Shown piece after piece: positions 33,273 to 44,415 of a DNA stretch of 64,000 bases. Origin of the DNA: Zygnema cylindricum (taxonomy: Eukaryota > Streptophyta > Zygnematophyceae > Zygnematales > Zygnemataceae); the NCBI GenBank assembly GCA_037447655.1, contig JBBHKE010002910.1, forward strand, positions 123,718-187,717, read 5' to 3'. Positions within the stretch are counted from its first letter, which is position 1. Each line of letters begins with the position of its first letter. The position numbers were made by a program, and so were the translations under genes. The notes beneath the pieces are model-generated. The model did not search any database. It saw only the letters and a program-made list of their open reading frames with translations, and had not been told where the DNA came from.

Positions 33273-35279
33273 CTATAGATCCCTAGTTCCTATCAAATAT
33301 CTAAGGACTCTCTTAGCTGCCTCCCAATCATTTTTAGTGGGAGCATTTAGACTTCTACTCTGCACTCCTACAGCTGCAGCTAAATCCGGCCGGGTACAAT
33401 TCATAAAATAGATTAGACTTCCCACTACTTGCCTGTAAGGAATAGTCTGCATGAACTTCTGTTCTTTAGGAGATAATTCCTTGTCTAAGACTATGACTCC
33501 TCCTTCCTCACTCCCCTCACTTCCCTTTTTCAACTCCTTTGGAGTTGTACAACTATTAGCTTTATCCATTTGAAATTTTTCAAGCATGTTCCCTATTGCT
33601 TCTTTTTGAGTCAATCTTATAATTTTTCTTTTCCGGTCTCCCTCTTCTTGAATTCCCAAAATATATTTTGCTTCCCCCATATCGTTCATTTCAAATCTCC
33701 CCTTAAGATCGGTTTTCAGTTTATTAATTTTTTCCATTGATTTACTTAAGACAAGCAAATCATCAACATAAATTGCAATAAATATAAAACCTTCATCATC
33801 TTCGAAAACATAGATTGAGTGATCTGAGCTGATCGGGATATATCCCAAACCGGTAAGAAACTCATCAAGCTTCTTATTTAACTGTCGAGGCGCCTGTTTC
33901 AAACCATAAAGAGATTTAATCAGCCGACATACCTTACTCTCCTCTCCTTCCTCCACAAACCCTTCGGGTTGTCGCATGAAGATCTCCTCTTCCAATTCTC
34001 CATGCAAAAAGGTTGTCTTGTTGTCCATCTGGTGCACTTCCATGTCTCCCGCTGCTGCCAGGCTGAGAAGTATGCGGACGGAGGGAAATCTGACCACCGA
34101 GGCAAAAGTTTCCTCGTAGTCAATTCCCTCTTTTTGTGTAAATCCCTTTGCCATTAATCGGGCCTTGTAGCGCTCAATTGTGTTATCTGGGTTCAGTTTT
34201 AATTTGAAAACCCACTTACAACCGATTGGTTTTCGGTTAGGTGGACAATCCACCTGCTCCCAAGTACTGGCTGCCATGATTGAGGCCATCTCCTCATTGA
34301 TGGCTGTCTTCCACCGGTTTCTTTTTGAAGTCATCGCCTCTCTATAAGTTTGAGATTCATTTTGATGAGATAGTTTAGTTACCTTGTTATTAACCTTTTT
34401 TCTTTGCAGCCTCCCCCCTTTTAAATTTGAGGCCGGAATAGATGGTTCTCGTGGATTCTTTCGAACAAACTCGGCTTCTTCCCTATCTCTTGATTCTGAA
34501 TCAATTTCCAACACGTCTTCCTCTTCGGGTAGAGTTGTCACTGGAGTTTCCACATCCGAGTCTTTTTCGGTCTGATTTGTACCTACAAGAATGCCATCTT
34601 CTCTAAAACCTGGATAGTTAGGGAGCTCAAAGTCATCAGAATTTTTTGACTGAAATCTGATTTTTACTAACTTTGTATATTTGAAGGGATCCACAGATTT
34701 TCCTTCAGCCATAACAACTAGATGCTTTACTAAGATTATATCTTCCCTTTTTAGATCATAAATTCTATATCCTTTAACATCCTCATCATGTCCTAATAAG
34801 TATCCCGGTTTTTCTTTAGGATCTAGCTTCCAATTAGACCGATCTGTATCTAGACTGAATACTTGACTGTCGAAAACCTTTAAGTGAGATATGTCTGGTT
34901 TCCGGCTTGTCCATCTCTCATAAAGTGTTTGATCTTTTATTGCTGAAGTAAGAACTCTATTCTTGAGGTAATTAGCACAGTTCATTGCTTCTGCCCAAAA
35001 CCTTTTTCTTATCTTTTTATCCGACAACATACTTCTAACACTATCACTTAGTGTTCTATTTAACCTTTCAGCTACCCCATTCTGTTCCGGATTTTTTGGA
35101 ACTGTCTTTTGGTGTTGGACCCTATCTTCCCTCAGAAAATCCTCAAACTGGTTAGAAGTAAACTCTCCACCATTGTCACTCCTTACTCTCTTGATTGGAG
35201 TTTCATGGAGAATTTTGCTCCACGCTTTATATTGTCTAAAACAATCTTGAGCTTTTGACTTGTTTTTCAAAAAATACAC
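33273..35279 (-). pseudogene. D2 integrase C-terminal half and reverse transcriptase (668 codons open)
   Basis: This is the longest real open frame in the window. It has VRSDNGGEF (second integrase Asp) near residue 40, NGVAERLNR (catalytic Glu) near 70, SHLKVFDSQVF near 150, an acidic linker, then RT from about residue 350: WVFKLKLNPDNTIERYKARL, EVHQMDNKTTF (motif A with Ile-Ala changed to Asn-Thr), SLYGLKQAPRQLN and IYVDDLLVLSK (motif C). It is bounded by TAA upstream (35280) and TAG downstream, both inside the ancestral polyprotein. It is the least decayed pol here. Confidence 0.92.
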
Positions 35280-36190
35280 TTAGGAATACGGAGACCAATC
35301 ATCAGTTATAGTCATCATAAATCTCTTCCCCCTCGGTGAGGGCACTTTAGCCGGTCCCCAAATATGTGTGTGTACTAGATCTATAATTTTTTCTCCCTTA
35401 TAGGTGGCTGATTTAGGAAAGGGTAATCTGTGTGCTTTACCTTGAGCACATCCACTACAATCACTTATATCATCACTCTCATTAAACTTAATCCCTTCTA
35501 CGACTCCCATCTTTTTCATCTCTCTTAACTTATCTAGATTAACATGCCCAAGCCTCTTATGCCACATCATAATATCATGAACACCAGCATAATAAAGTTT
35601 CTTCGTTTCATTACTTAAAATCAGCCTAAACATCCCATGGCTACCTTTCTCAGCAATGAAATAGACATCCTCCTCAAAACTAGCAGTAAAGACTCCTTCC
35701 CTAGTGCTAGTGAAAAAACCCTTATCATCTAATACAAATGTAGAGTTGAGGTTTTTGTTTAGCTCCGGAATAAACAATACATCGGAGAATGTTACTATGG
35801 ATGTCTTTCCTTCTACTAACACTTTCAGATCTACCGATCCTACAAGAGTAGTGGTGACTATCCTCTCATCCCCGAACTCTATCTCTACGGTGGGAATCTT
35901 TCTTATCTTAGTGAACAGGTGCCTATCCTTACACATGTGCATGGAGGCACCTGAATCTACAACCAGCCTGCTTCACCTTTCAATCCACCGTAAGCACATT
36001 TATGCCTTCGTGGTATTTCGACCTTGTTTTTCGCCTCCAACTCCTCATCTAAAAGGAGCTCATCGTCCTCATCCTCAGATTCCGCTTGAAGTACCTGTGT
36101 GACAAGGGCCTTTTTCTTTCCTCTCGGGGTACCACCGGTCTGCCCCTCCTTTAACCGAAGCTCGGTTAGCTTAGTGCACTCTTCCATATA
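35280..36190 (-). pseudogene. D2 protease, pre-integrase and integrase start
   Basis: The SGASMHMC-like protease block is frame-shifted at about 35950. The preintegrase block WHKRLGHVNLDKLREM and the CSGCAQGK knuckle follow. The integrase reads HTHIWGPAKVPS, so His replaces the first catalytic Asp found in C1 and D1. Confidence 0.88.
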
Positions 36191-37111
36191 GTGCCCGATT
36201 TCTTACAAAAATGACTTAAACCTTTGGGAGCCCTTGGTTTAAACTCGTCGGCCTGTTTTTTCTGCTCCCTACCCCCATAGTTTTCGACCGGTTTTCGAGA
36301 ATCCTTGTTCCTCCAATCAGTCGCTGTTGCCAAGGCTTGGCCACTCTTTCCTCCCCTTCGGATCTCAATTGTATTCTCTCGAACGAGAATCATCCCTACC
36401 AATGAGTTCCATATCCACCTTGAGTCCGGCAAGTCTTGCACACGGTTGACTATGTTCTCGAACTCATCAGGTAACTTCATCAGTAAACAGTTAACCTTTT
36501 CTTTTTCACTAAAATCTTTTCCGCACTCTCTAGCTCCATGAAGAGTGAAGCAAGCTCATTGCAAAAATCCAACATATTTCCCCCTTTGTAAACATACTCT
36601 TTAACTTTCTGATTAGCCAACTGTTGTTGCTGAATCGTACCACTTCGGTACATCTCTATGAGAGCCATCTAAAGATAAGATGCCCTTTCTACCTGCAAAT
36701 GAGGACATGCAAGTCCTTGAGTGAGATGGGTAGGATGAAATGCTTTGCCGCTATATTGTTGAAGTCCCAGGTTTCACTATCATTCTCCTCGTTCCTCGGA
36801 ATAGGTGACATGAATGCCGAACCAGTTGCTATTGGTGTGGTCGTCTCCTTCTCATTTCCTTTGTCCACCACCTCTCCTTCTTTTGTTTCCTCCGTTGAAG
36901 GTGGATCCTCTTTCCTAATGAATCTGCTTCCTCCAAACCTTGGAGGAATTCTAAGACTTGATGGACGCCCCAACCGTCCACTCACTATCCCCCAAAACCT
37001 TTTTTCGCATAGAGCTCCTATCATCATACTTTCCCAGTATATGAATCCAGTTCCATTAAAGATTGGTAACCTAGAAGGTGGGCCCCTAACCTGAAACTCT
37101 GAGACCTCCAT
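36191..37111 (-). pseudogene. D2 gag
   Basis: The ATG at 37111 lies inside the LTR; the frame reads MEVSEFQVRGPP through the primer site, then FNGTGFIYWESMMIGALCEKRFWGIVSG in the conserved N-terminal Gag region. Breaks occur near 36680 (TAA or TAG in frame) and 36200. The zinc knuckle keeps FCKK but lacks the first Cys. Confidence 0.85.
37077..37091 (-). other. Primer binding site of D2
   Basis: GGTTAGGGGCCCACC, one mismatch from the 15-nt complement of the plant tRNA-iMet anticodon arm. Confidence 0.8.
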
Positions 37112-38146
37112 AAGTCCTCAGAGTGGACAGCTTCCAAGAAGCCTCTAAGATAATCCTGACCCCTTTGTGTTTCAGCATGAATAATTTCCACCTTAGCACA
37201 CAAACATCTGACCACCTGCACCCTTGTGAAGGCAAGACTCCCCTGAGTCGATAGCAAAAAAAATCTCTAAATTTGCTCCCCTGAGCAGTAAGTTATGGAA
37301 GGTCAAAGTTGACCTTTTGTACAGAAGCTCTCTGGGAGAGAGGGTCCTATCTCCTAATTTGTCTAAGTCCTATCTCTCTCACAGACTCTATCTACTGATG
37401 TACGGAACAAATCAGAATACAGTTTCCTACGCAAAAGTACAGCTGCCGGTGTACTTTATGTACGGACAATGTACGACATGGCCTAAATGTCGACACATGT
37501 CATATCCGGATTCGGTGCTATAATCTCCGGAGATTCCACGAGCCAATGTAATTACGCCAGGCGTCATCCGATGTGGCGATGGCCACAAACCGCCGAAATC
37601 TTCTTCCGCGATCTCGGCGCTTATTCCGGCTGTCCGATTAGAATCGAATTTAATCGTAGCCGTAAGAAATACATGCGCGGTATTCGTTTCACTTAAGAAA
37701 TAAATGCGCGGTATTGATTTTTTGCTCGTACTGTATTCCGTACTTATACATTACCGGATCTATGTATACCGTAAACAATTATAGTTAAATGATTTATCCT
37801 ACGTTTGTGTGTTTAAATAAATATCAAACTTCATAGTACGTAATGTTATTCCTAGAGTTAACGGCTAAGGCTACCGACTACTTTCTGTCTACTGACCGGT
37901 AGATACAAGGATCAATTTCTGTCGCCGGCACATTCCTTTTAAATAAATAAACCCTAACAAATATAAATTTCCCGTAAACCTCTGGATAGCCTAGGTAGCC
38001 ATGGCTCTAGCTCCCTCTCCAATTTCTCAGTGACAGCGACAAGTTTGAGAGTTTGGAGATAGAAGTTAGAGGTAGACTACCTCGGCTTCTTTCTATATTT
38101 CTATTTAGACCTAGAAAATACTAAAAATGTACCATTAATTTCTACA
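37092..38146 (-). repeat. Middle LTR shared by D2 and D3
   Basis: Serves as the 5' LTR of D2 and the 3' LTR of D3. On its right it joins D3 pol directly at 38147 without a polypurine tract. Confidence 0.92.
37852..37940 (+). other. tRNA-like module in middle LTR
   Basis: A-box-like block at 37853-37875, B-box AGGATCAATTTC near 37908, then TTTT at 37937-37940. Confidence 0.58.
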
Positions 38147-38895
38147 GAGCACATCCACTACAATCACTTATATTATCATTCTCACTAAACTTAATCCCTT
38201 CCACCACTCCCATCTTTTTCATCTCTTTAACTTGTCTAGATTCACATGCCCAAGCCTCTTATGCCGCATCATAATATCATGAACACCAGCATAATAAAGT
38301 TTTTTCTTTTCATTACTTAAAACCATTCTAAACATCCCATGGTTACCTTTCTCAGCAATGAAATAGACATCCTCCTCAAAACTAGCAGTAAAGACTCCTT
38401 CCCTAGTGCTAGTAAAAAAACCCTTATCATCTAATACGGATGTAGAGATGAGGTTTTTGTTCAGCTCCGGAATAAACAATACATCGGAGAATGTTACTAT
38501 GGATGTCTTTCCTTCTACTAACACTTTCAAATCTACCGATCCTACAAGAGTAGTGGTGACTATCCTCCCATCCTTGTACTCTATCTCTACGGTGGGAATA
38601 TTTCTTATCTTAGTGAACAGGTGCCTATCCTTACACATGTGCATGGAGGCACCTGAATATACAATCCAGCCTGCTTCACCTTTCAATCCACCGTAAGCAC
38701 ATTTATGCCTTCGTGGTATTTCGACCTCGTTTTTCGCCTCCAACTCCTCATCTAAAAGGAGCTCCTCGTCCTCATCCTCGGATTCCGCCTCATGTACCTG
38801 TGTCACAAAGGCCTTTTTCTTTCCTCTCGGGGTACCACCGGTCTGCCCCTCTTTTAACCGAAGATCGGTTAGCTTAGTGCACTCTGCCATTTAGT
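38147..38895 (-). pseudogene. D3 protease and pre-integrase, truncated at the CSGCA knuckle
   Basis: 223 codons open (38890-38219) with the region before protease, a YSGASMHMC block (Tyr replaces the catalytic Asp) and the preintegrase domain. Sequence stops after the codons for CSGCA, where the LTR begins, so integrase, RT and RNase H are absent. Confidence 0.88.
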
Positions 38896-39800
38896 GCCCA
38901 GGTTTCTTACAAAAATGACATAACCTTTGGGAGCCCTTCGTCCGAACTCGTCGATCTGATTTTTCTGCTCCCTCCCCCCATAGTTTCCGACCAATTTCTA
39001 GGAATCCTTGTTCCTCCTATCGGTCGCAGTTGCCAAGGCTTGGCCACTCTTTCCTCCCCTTCGGATCTCAATCGTATTCTCCCGAACGAGAATCATCCCT
39101 ACCACTGAGTTCCATATCCACCTTGACATGGTTGACTATGTTCTCGAACTCATCGGGTAACTTCATCAGTAAACAGTTAACCTTTTCTTTTTCACTAAAA
39201 TCTTTTCCCGCACTCTCTAGCTCCATGAAGAGTGTAGCAAACTCATTGCAAAAATCCAACATCTTCCCCCCTTTGTATACATACTCCTTAACTTTCTGAT
39301 CAGCCAACTGTTGTTGCTGAATCGTACCACTTCGGTACATCTCTATGAGAGCCATCCAAAGATCAGATGCCCTTTCAACCTGCAAATAAGGACATGCAAA
39401 TCCTTGAGTGAGATGGCGTAGGATGAAATGCTTTGCCGCTATATTGTTGAAGTCCCAGGTTTCACTATCATTCTCATCGTTCCTCGGAATAGGTGACATG
39501 AATGACGAACCAATTGTTATTGGTGTGGTCGCCTCCTTCTCCTTTCCTTTGTCCACCACCTCTCCTTCTTTTGTTTCCTCCGTTGAAGGTGGATCCTCTT
39601 TTCTGGTGAATCTGCTTCCTCCAAACCCTGGAGGAATTCTAAGACTTGATGGACGCCCCAACCGTCCACTCACTATCCCCCAAAACCTTTTTTCGCATAG
39701 AGCTCCTATCATCATACTTTCCCAGTATATGAAGCCAATTCCATTAAAGATTGGTAACCTAGAGGGTGGGCCCATAACCTAAAACTGTGAGACCTCCATA
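38896..39800 (-). pseudogene. D3 gag
   Basis: The LTR-encoded start ATGGAGGTC is followed after six codons by TAG where D2 has Gln, so the upstream ATG is useless here. The frame 39775-39068 (FNGIGFIYWESMM onward) is otherwise open. A deletion of about 18 bp near 39126 removes the VQDLPDSR segment that D2 and H keep. Confidence 0.85.
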
Positions 39801-40836
39801 AGTCCTTAGAGTGGACAGCTTCCAAGAAGCCTCTAGGATAACCCTGACCCCTTTGTGTTTCAGCAAAAATAACTGCCACCCTGGCAGACAAAAACTCTGA
39901 CCAACTTCACCCCCTGTGAAGAGAAGACTCCCCTGAGTCGATAGCAAAAAGAATCTCTGAATTTGCTCCCTTGAGCAGTAAGTTATGGAGGGTCAAACTT
40001 GACCTTTTGTACAGAAGCTCTCTGGGAGAGAGGGTCCTATCTTCTAATTTTTCTAAGTCCTATCTCTCTCACAGACTCTATCACTGATGTACGGAGCCAA
40101 TCAGATTTTAAGTTTTGTACACAAAAGTACAGCTGCCGATGTACTTTATGTACGGCCATTGTACGACATGGCCTAAATGTTGACACGTGGTATGTCCGGA
40201 TTCGCTCCCTTAATCATCGGAGATGCCGCGATCCAATGTCATTCCGCCACGTGTCATCCGATGTGGCGATGACCACAAACTGCCGAAATCCTCTTCCGCG
40301 ATCTCGGCGTTAATTCCAGCCGTCCGATTAAATTCACATTTAATCGTAGCCGTAATAAATACATGCGCGGTATTCGTTTCACTAAAGAAATGAATGCGTG
40401 ATATTGGTTTTTTTTCCGTAACGGAATCCGTACTTTTACATTTATTGGATATATGTCTCCCGTAATCAGTTATAGTTAAATGAACTTTTCTACGTATAAA
40501 TGTTTAAATAATTATCAAACCCTATAATACGTAACACCACCTCTACACTTAACGGCTAAGGGTACCAGCTACCGGCTGTCTGCCGGTCGCTAGGTACTAG
40601 GATCAAATCCTATGGCCGGCACATATCTTTTAGTAAATTAAACCCCTAACTAAAATATATTTTCCCGTAAACCTCTGGATAGCCTAGGTAGCCATGGCTC
40701 TAGCTCCCTCTCCAATTTCTCATTGACTGCGACAAGTTTGAGAGTTGGAGAGAGAAGTTAGAGGTAGACTGCCTCGGCTTCTTTCTTATTTTTATTCAGA
40801 CCTAGAAAATACTTTAAAAGACCATTAATTTCCACA
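39780..40836 (-). repeat. Right LTR of the D2-D3 array
   Basis: 5' LTR of D3. The terminal dinucleotide has mutated (TG to TA at 39780-39781). GACTC follows as the target duplication. Confidence 0.9.
40544..40631 (+). other. tRNA-like module in right D3 LTR
   Basis: A-box-like TTAACGGCTAAGGGTACC, B-box AGGATCAAATCCT at 40599-40611, TTTT at 40628-40631. Confidence 0.65.
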
Positions 40837-41363
40837 GACTCTACAGAAAATATGACGATACCTGTACTTTCTTGTACGGTACAGTCTTACGATTGGATCG
40901 TACCCAAGTACTAGGGAGCTTAGAGAGGGGTTTTAGAACTTATAATTTTTTTTGGTAGGTAGTCGCGTCTCTCCTTGAAAGCATCTGTATAAATAGGCAA
41001 ACTTTGTAATATAATTACAACTCACTCGGTTGACCAAATTTAGTGATTTTTTTTGTTGCCTACTCAGAGGAGTCCTGACTACACAAAGGTGTAGTTGGTC
41101 AAAGTTTATGCCTGCTAGGGTGGGTGAATTTCTTAGGGAAATTCAAAGTGGGTGAATGTGTCCAAAACTCATATTCTAAATTTGCATTCTATGGTGGAAT
41201 TGAGCACACAAAAAGTCTTATTTCATAAGGGTGAAGTTGTATTGGGGTTTTCATTGTCAAGGGGTCAATGATTTGGGTTTGTATTAACTTGGAGTCGGCA
41301 CTTACTAGATAAACTTCTTGAGAGCAGCCTACACTGAGGACTTATGGAGGTCTCAGAGTTTCA
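40837..41363 (+). repeat. 5' LTR of E, right part
   Basis: Continues the E LTR after the D2-D3 insertion, with TATAAATAGG near 40990 and the gag ATG at 41344. It ends GAGTTTCA. Confidence 0.88.
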
Positions 41364-42535
41364 AGTTATGGGCCCACCATCTAGGGTGCCTATATGTGAT
41401 GGAACAGACTTCACTTATTGGAAGTTTACGATAGAGGGAATGCTTTTCGAAAAGCACTTATGGGGAATTGTTTCTGGATAAGTGAGGTGTCCACCATTGG
41501 GCTTTGGTCGAACTCACTACGGAGATTCATTTGGGGCTTCCTAGAAAACCAACCGGATTTTAGATGCAAAGGAAGGTGAACGAAAAATCATTGCCATGGA
41601 AGGGGGAAAAGGGGAGAAAGGAAAATGAACACTTATGATGAGGGGAGCTAGGCTCTCGGCTACGGTCCCACTTGTAGGGGTTAAAAAAAAAACTGAAGAA
41701 ACTGACAGTAGAATTTGGGAGCATAAGAACACTATAGCAAAACATCTCCTACTTAGAAATGTTTTTAAGTCCATAGCTATCACTCTTTTAAATCTTATTA
41801 AGTCTTCAAAAATCTGGGGAACACTAAGACAGATTTATATGAGTGAGACTATATAGAGGCAGCAGTTAGTAAAATAGGAAATATGGGCCTATGTTTATAA
41901 AGGTAGTAGCATGATAGAGTTTTGTAATGATATTGCTGTGTTATATGTTGAGCTTGCTAGTGCGGGAAATGTAGAATCTGAGGAGAAAAAGATTAACACA
42001 CTAATCATGAAACTCCCACATGAGTACGAAAACATCATTAGCCGTATGTAGGAAATGGATGGCTCCTTATGGACTTGGAGCATTACCACGGGGATAATTC
42101 TTGTGAGGGAAAGCACTTTGGAGCTTGGTTGGGGAAGAAACAGGGTGAATTTACTAACCGCTGGTGGTGACCGGCGGAAACGTGATAAGAGGAACTGCGG
42201 TGACGAGCGGAAGCGTGATGACAGGAAGAAAGACAAAGGTTAACCTTATCGGAATTTTGGTGGAAAGAGAGGGAGAAGAAAAAAATTGGGAGCTTTGAAA
42301 AAGGGGGTTTTGCTTCTTCTATAGGGAGCCATGTCACTTTATGGAGGAGTGTTCTTGTTTGGATGAAATTAGAAGTTGGATTGTTGATGAGGAGGAACAA
42401 GGGGAAGAGGAGAATGAGGATGAAGATATTTTGGAGCTTCTCCACATCGGTAATATGGGGAAGAAAGAAAAGCACACAGAATTTCCACGAAAGCAACAGT
42501 GTGCTTTTGGAGGTATAAGGGAATTAAAGAGATAG
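41344..42535 (+). pseudogene. E gag
   Basis: Gag begins in the LTR, reads MEVSEFQVMGPPSRVP through the primer site, and follows E2 gag along its length. At least five stops (near 41480, 41542, 41855, 41876 and 42048) stand where E2 or relatives have Gln (CAA/CAG); one is at a Trp codon near 41625 and one at a Lys codon near 42240. The zinc-knuckle region near 42310 is frame-shifted. An acidic stretch (EEEQGEEENEDEDILELL) ends it. Confidence 0.85.
41364..41378 (+). other. Primer binding site of E
   Basis: AGTTATGGGCCCACC: the anticodon-arm type tRNA-iMet primer site with a first-base change. Confidence 0.85.
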
Positions 42536-42583
42536 GAGATACTAGAAGGAGCTCAAATTATTGAGGATAGTTTCATAGATATT

Positions 42584-43237
42584 TTGGAAACATGGTCAGA
42601 AAGGGAGACTTCAACAGATTTTGAGGAAAGGGGAGAAGTAAATCTAAATGGGGCTCTAAAGGATAGGGGAGAAGAGGAATATTTGATTAAAAATTTAGGT
42701 GAGGAGAAATATATTTTGGGAATAAACATAGAAAGTGATACTGGAAAGAATTATGTGGGAGAAAGTAAGGAAAGTTCACAAAATGGGGTAATTATCATAG
42801 ATAAAAATATGAGTTCGGATGATGTAGATTTTATGAGGAACTTAGTGGGGAATTTTGATATAAGGATAAATTTGGGGGGTAATGGTTTTGACATCACTAA
42901 TGGAAGTGATGCCATCTATGAAGGTTTGCCTGTAAAAGTGTTAGCATCTGGGTGTGTGTTGCAGATTGAAGATGGGGATGGCTGTTTGAATTGCAAGAAG
43001 AAAAATTGATTTTGTGTGGATGAAAAAGAGATGAGGTGGATAAAATCTTTGTTCAAATTTATGAAAAATGGGATGCTAAATAAAATGTGTGATCAACAAG
43101 ATGCAATGTTTATTTCAGCTCATCTAACAGACTTGTTTGAATATGAGGTTATTTCTTTAAAGATTTATATGAAGAAAAGAAAGAAGGAAAATAAAAGAAA
43201 AATATATTTGATAGGAGTTGAAAGGAAAGTAGACTAG
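42584..43237 (+). pseudogene. E compressed RT-tail/RNase H-like ORF
   Basis: Keeps short blocks in the order of the autonomous pol: LGEEKYILGINIE (end of RT), VIIIDKNMSSDD, FDITNGSDAIYEG (RNase H block 1), CDQQDAMFISAH (block 3) and a basic Lys-rich tail. A TGA near 43007 splits it. The RT YVDD and the RNase H Glu block are missing. E2 carries the same design. Confidence 0.75.
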
Positions 43238-43447
43238 AAAATAAGGGGAGTGTTGAAATGTATGTATTTTCTAGGTTTGAATAAAAGAAAATTAATAAGA
43301 GGAAGTTAGCAAAGGCAGCCTGCCTCACGCTCCACTCTCCAAACCACCACACTTGTCGCAGTCACTGAAGGTTGGAGAGACAGTTAGAGCCATGGCTGCC
43401 CATGCTGCTTAGAGAGAGGGATAGGCTGTAGTTTGTGGTAGTTGTAC

Positions 43448-43537
43448 CAAAGAGGTCTTGACAGACCTAGGGTTTGATCCTGGTACCTGTCGTCCGTCAA
43501 ATATCTGGTACTCGGTAGCTTTATCCTATAGTCTAGG
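43448..43537 (-). other. tRNA-like module in E 3' LTR
   Basis: A-box-like TAGACTATAGGATAAAGCTA and B-box AGGATCAAACCC on the minus strand. Only a TTT run follows. Confidence 0.55.
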
Positions 43538-43890
43538 ATCAATGCTAGAGCATATAGGGTACGATAGTTATATAAACGTGAATGACACAATATATTTCAT
43601 TTAACTGTTTACGGGACGGAATATACACGGAAACGGGTTAAACCTCACAAATTTTGGACTGCACGGAATTCACGAAACGACATTTTATTTTACGGTCAAT
43701 ATTAAATGTTGTTCTTCATCGAACGGCCGTGGTGCGAGCCGGGATTCTGGAGTGGACAACTTGGCGTTTTCGGGCACCGCCACTCTGGATGACATGTGGC
43801 AGGATCCAGTAGGATTGCGCGATTTCCAGAACGCGAGATAATAATTCTAGATGTGACAAATATCACAATGTGGCGATATCGTACATGGAC

Positions 43891-44049
43891 CGTACAGAAA
43901 AATACGACGGTACCTGTACTTTCCTGTACGGTACAGTTTACGATTGGACCGTACCTCAATACTAAGGAGCTTAGAGAGGGGTTTAAGGACTTATAATTTT
44001 TTTTTGGGAAGTAGTCGCCTCTCTCCTAGAGGGCATGTGTATAAATAGG
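43891..44049 (+). promoter_or_regulatory. Pol II promoter of E 3' LTR
   Basis: GTACAG-type palindrome, inverted CCAAT (GATTGG) and TATAAATAGG are arranged in that order over 160 bp. The same order recurs in the other LTRs. Transcription would start about 30 bp downstream, defining R. Confidence 0.6.
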
Positions 44050-44415
44050 CAAACTTCGCCGTTTAATTACAACTCACTTGGTTGATCAAATCCAGTGTTT
44101 CTTTTTGCTGCGGACTCAACGGAGTATAGACTACACACGAGTGTAGTCGGTCAGAGTTTTTGCCTGCGAGGGTGGCTGCATTTCTAAGGGAAAGTCAAAA
44201 TGGGTGAATGTTTCCAAAACTCATATTCTAACTTTGCATTATGTAGTGGAATTGAGCACACAGAAAGTCTTATTTCACAGGGGTGAAGTTGTATTGGCGG
44301 TTTCATTGTCAAGGGGTCAATCATTTGGGTTTGTATCAATTAGAAGTCGGCACTAACTAGATAAGTTTCTTGAGAGCTGCCTACTTTGAGGAGGAATGGA
44401 GGTCTCAAAGTTTCA

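Larger units (their letters stand above)
31708..40836 (-). mobile_element. Compound D2-D3 array (family D) with three LTRs
   Basis: Order on the plus strand: LTR 31708-32762, D2 interior, LTR 37092-38146, shortened D3 interior, LTR 39780-40836. All point to the minus strand. The whole block is flanked by GACTT and GACTC and splits the E 5' LTR, so it behaves as one insertion. The three LTRs are each 1055-1057 bp. Confidence 0.9.
31074..44415 (+). mobile_element. Non-autonomous Copia derivative E, with D2-D3 inserted in its 5' LTR
   Basis: 5' LTR pieces 31074-31707 and 40837-41363 together are about the length of the 3' LTR (43251-44415). The flanks TTGTA and ATGTA suggest a 5-bp target duplication with one change. 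The interior (41364-43250) holds only gag and a short RNase H-like region. It lacks protease, integrase and the RT catalytic core. Confidence 0.88.
43251..44415 (+). repeat. 3' LTR of E
   Basis: Starts TGTTGAAATG after GACTAGAAAATAAGGGGAG, ends AAAGTTTCA. Holds the palindrome at 43891-43930, GATTGG (reverse CCAAT) near 43933 and TATAAATAGG at 44040. Confidence 0.92.

Noticed and set aside
35704-36102. Plus-strand frames opposite D2 and D3 gag/protease
   Set aside because: Antisense shadows of decayed minus-strand genes; the conserved Copia motifs are on the minus strand.
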